This document shows positions 30,941-32,735 of a DNA stretch of 32,735 bases, piece by piece. The DNA is from H111-94 sp034436045 (lineage in GTDB: Bacteria > Chloroflexota > Ktedonobacteria > Ktedonobacterales > Ktedonobacteraceae). Below the pieces are notes generated by a model that saw only the letters and a program-made list of their open reading frames with translations, was not told where the DNA came from and did no database searches. Each line of letters opens with the position of its first letter. Positions within the stretch are counted from its first letter, which is position 1. The stretch lies in contig DAOTVZ010000237.1 in NCBI GenBank assembly GCA_034436045.1, positions 1 to 32,735 on the forward strand. The letters are read 5' to 3'. A program made the position numbers and the translations under genes.

Positions 30941-32716
30941 TTAGCGAAGCGAGCCGGTTTTTCTCTCAGTTTCGGCCACAGCCTGGTTATTGATATCAAC
31001 CGATTGAAGCTGCTGGCCCTCAATATCATAGATGTAGCGTTTGCCGCGCAGGAGTGATGCCCCGGCGGCAATCAGGCATAGCACCACAGACAGGTAGAAG
31101 ACGGCATGTAGTCCAACCATGAACGGTGATGAGATTAAATGGGGGAAGAAGCTCTTGCCCACCAGAATTGCCTGCTTTGCCGATGGCAAACTGTTCAAAA
31201 CCGGCGTGGGCAAGAGCGTTTTCATCGGGTTATAGCCCAGAAAGGCCGCAAACAGCGCCGCCGTTGGGGGCAAGCTCCCAATCTGATGTGCTACATTCGC
31301 AGGTACGCCCATCACAATCAAACCGTGCGACAGCGCCGGTGGCAGAGCGACCGCTAGCCCGACCGTAATGATGCTGAAGAAAACACCGATACTCAGCACA
31401 GAAGCTGCATTCTGGAAGGTCGCGCGCATGCCAGAGGAAACGCCGCGCTGCTCCGGTGGCACACTGTTCATAATGGCCGTCGTGTTCGGTGCAGCAAACA
31501 TGCCCTGGCCCACGCCCAGGAGCAACAGCAATAGCGCAAACCACACATAGTTGAAGTTGGCAGGCAAGAAGGTCAACAGGAAGAAACCAACGGCTTGAAT
31601 TACCATGCCTAAGGTCGAGAAAGTACGTGCGCCAAAGCGATCCGAGAGCCAGCCACTGACTGGCCCCATCACGATAAAACCGACCAGCAGTGGCAACATG
31701 TAAATGCCCGCCCACAGTGGCGTCTCTTCATAACTGTAGCCATGAAGAGGAAGCCAGATACCTTGCAACCAGATAATTAGCATAAACTGCAATCCGCCGC
31801 GTGCCGTGCTGGCGAGGAAGCCGCTAACGTTGCCCGCCGCGAACATGCGAATCTTGAACAGGCCCAGATTGAACATCGGGTCGCTGACATGTAGCTCAAT
31901 CCATACAAACACGACCAGCAGCAACACCCCGACAATGAGGCTGATAATCACAAACGGATTACCCCAGCCCATTGTTGAGCCGCCATACGGTTCGATACCA
32001 TAGGTCACACCGATCAGCAGGATGGTCAAACCGAGCGCGAAAGTAATGTTGCCCGCCCAGTCAATTTTCTGATGCTCGCGTATCTTCGCCGTCTCACGCA
32101 ATTTCAGGTATGCCCAGACTGTTCCGAAGAGGCCGAACGGCACGCTAACCAGGAAGACCATGCGCCAGTTGATTACCGAAAGCACACCACCTAGAATCAG
32201 GCCGATGATCGACCCCAGAATAGCCGCGATCTGGTTAATGCCCATGGCCATGCCACGTTGTGATGCCGGAAAGGCATCCGTGAGGATGGCCGTGCTATTG
32301 GCAAACAGGAAACCGCCGCCAACACCTTGCACCAGGCGGAAGATGATGAGTTCCAGAGCTGCTGTATTGCCCCTACCAGGTGTGATAAACAGCAGAATAC
32401 TTCCAGCGGTGAATATCGCAAAGCCCAGGTTGTACAGCCGGACACGCCCAAACATATCCGAGATGCGCCCAAAAGTGACCAGCAGTGTCGCTGTCACAAC
32501 CATGTAGCCTAATAGTAGCCACAGAAAGTAGTTTGTCTCCCCCGGAGCCAGGGGATTGATTCCTATCCCATTAAAGATGGCCGGTAGTGAGATCAACACA
32601 ATGCTCGAATTGATCGTTGCCATCAATACGCCCAGGGTGGTATTGGAGAGGGCAATCCATTTATAATTTGGTCCCAGGTCTTCACGTCCCCGCCCTCCAC
32701 GTTCTTGCCCTCGCAA
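30941..32716 (-). CDS. DHA2-type (EmrB/QacA) MFS transporter
   Basis: 591 residues with about 14 hydrophobic segments, the layout of the 14-helix drug:H+ antiporter group. Motif A is GRISDMFGRVRLY after the second helix, and a motif-C-like ILGSIIGLILGGVL follows in the fifth, without the usual proline. RLVQGVGGGFLFANSTAIL and the SPPTAALFAAF-like loop near the end fit the family. It probably exports a drug, a metabolite or a toxic compound; the substrate is unknown. The TTG at 32716 has GGAAG just upstream, but the frame stays open to the window edge, so the true start could lie outside. It is separate from the arabinoside operon, with a stem-loop and promoter between them. Confidence 0.9.
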   Translation of the reverse strand: MRGQERGGRGREDLGPNYKWIALSNTTLGVLMATINSSIVLISLPAIFNGIGINPLAPGETNYFLWLLLGYMVVTATLLVTFGRISDMFGRVRLYNLGFAIFTAGSILLFITPGRGNTAALELIIFRLVQGVGGGFLFANSTAILTDAFPASQRGMAMGINQIAAILGSIIGLILGGVLSVINWRMVFLVSVPFGLFGTVWAYLKLRETAKIREHQKIDWAGNITFALGLTILLIGVTYGIEPYGGSTMGWGNPFVIISLIVGVLLLVVFVWIELHVSDPMFNLGLFKIRMFAAGNVSGFLASTARGGLQFMLIIWLQGIWLPLHGYSYEETPLWAGIYMLPLLVGFIVMGPVSGWLSDRFGARTFSTLGMVIQAVGFFLLTFLPANFNYVWFALLLLLLGVGQGMFAAPNTTAIMNSVPPEQRGVSSGMRATFQNAASVLSIGVFFSIITVGLAVALPPALSHGLIVMGVPANVAHQIGSLPPTAALFAAFLGYNPMKTLLPTPVLNSLPSAKQAILVGKSFFPHLISSPFMVGLHAVFYLSVVLCLIAAGASLLRGKRYIYDIEGQQLQSVDINNQAVAETERKTGSLR

Positions 32717-32735
32717 GGCACTTCCATTATGTGCA

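Noticed and set aside
1..32735. CRISPR array, tRNA or rRNA genes, transposase
   Set aside because: No evenly spaced direct repeats, cloverleaf-like sequences, rRNA landmarks or DDE transposase frames were seen on either strand.

Overview
The window looks like chromosomal DNA of a large-genome soil-type bacterium, most likely Chloroflexota, class Ktedonobacteria. This is an inference from gene content: zinc-ribbon Ser/Thr kinases fused to solute-binding domains, Rpn-type and Uma2 nucleases, ECF-type sigma factors, an LCP protein, and a yggS-yggT-yggU cluster. GC is moderate, with a more AT-rich block around 13.7-18.9 kb. I see no rRNA, tRNA, CRISPR array or complete insertion sequence.

Layout. 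1-4 kb: the 3' end of an ABC exporter gene, a convergent M24 metallopeptidase, a small secreted-peptide (RiPP/bacteriocin-like) precursor, and a divergent LytR-CpsA-Psr protein. 4.1-8 kb: pgeF, a convergent Rpn-family nuclease, then a co-directional run yggS / DUF6391-like membrane protein / yggT / yggU. 8-13.7 kb: two paralogous transmembrane sensor kinases in tandem, each zinc ribbon + Ser/Thr kinase + membrane helix + LivJ-type periplasmic-binding domain. 13.9-18.9 kb: a small membrane protein, a divergent ECF-like sigma factor, a MerR-GAF-degenerate GGDEF regulator and an unassigned P-loop NTPase. 19-22.8 kb: a Rho factor lacking the N-terminal RNA-binding domain, a DLPYG-motif methyltransferase, and bifunctional NAD(P)HX epimerase/dehydratase. 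22.8-24.9 kb: a Uma2 nuclease and an ECF sigma factor fused to a bifunctional-nuclease (BFN/DUF151) domain, closed by a perfect 70-bp palindrome. 24.9-30.8 kb: an arabinoside-use operon. 30.9 kb to the edge: a DHA2-type MFS transporter.

How the genes work together. The clearest unit is the arabinoside operon. A LacI regulator is transcribed from a near-consensus promoter with a 20-bp dyad operator just downstream of the -10. It is followed on the same strand by a cytoplasmic GH51 arabinofuranosidase, a Tat-type lipoprotein sugar-binding protein and two MalF/MalG-type permeases. No ATPase is encoded, so a shared MsmX/UgpC-type ATPase elsewhere is implied. The yggS-yggU run is a housekeeping cluster. 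The middle of the window is rich in signalling and transcription proteins with unusual domain combinations.

The best candidates for something undescribed are the peptide precursor at 2146-2415, the tandem ligand-sensing kinases at 8033-13648, the sigma-BFN fusion at 23636-24856 and the N-terminally truncated Rho at 19019-19951.
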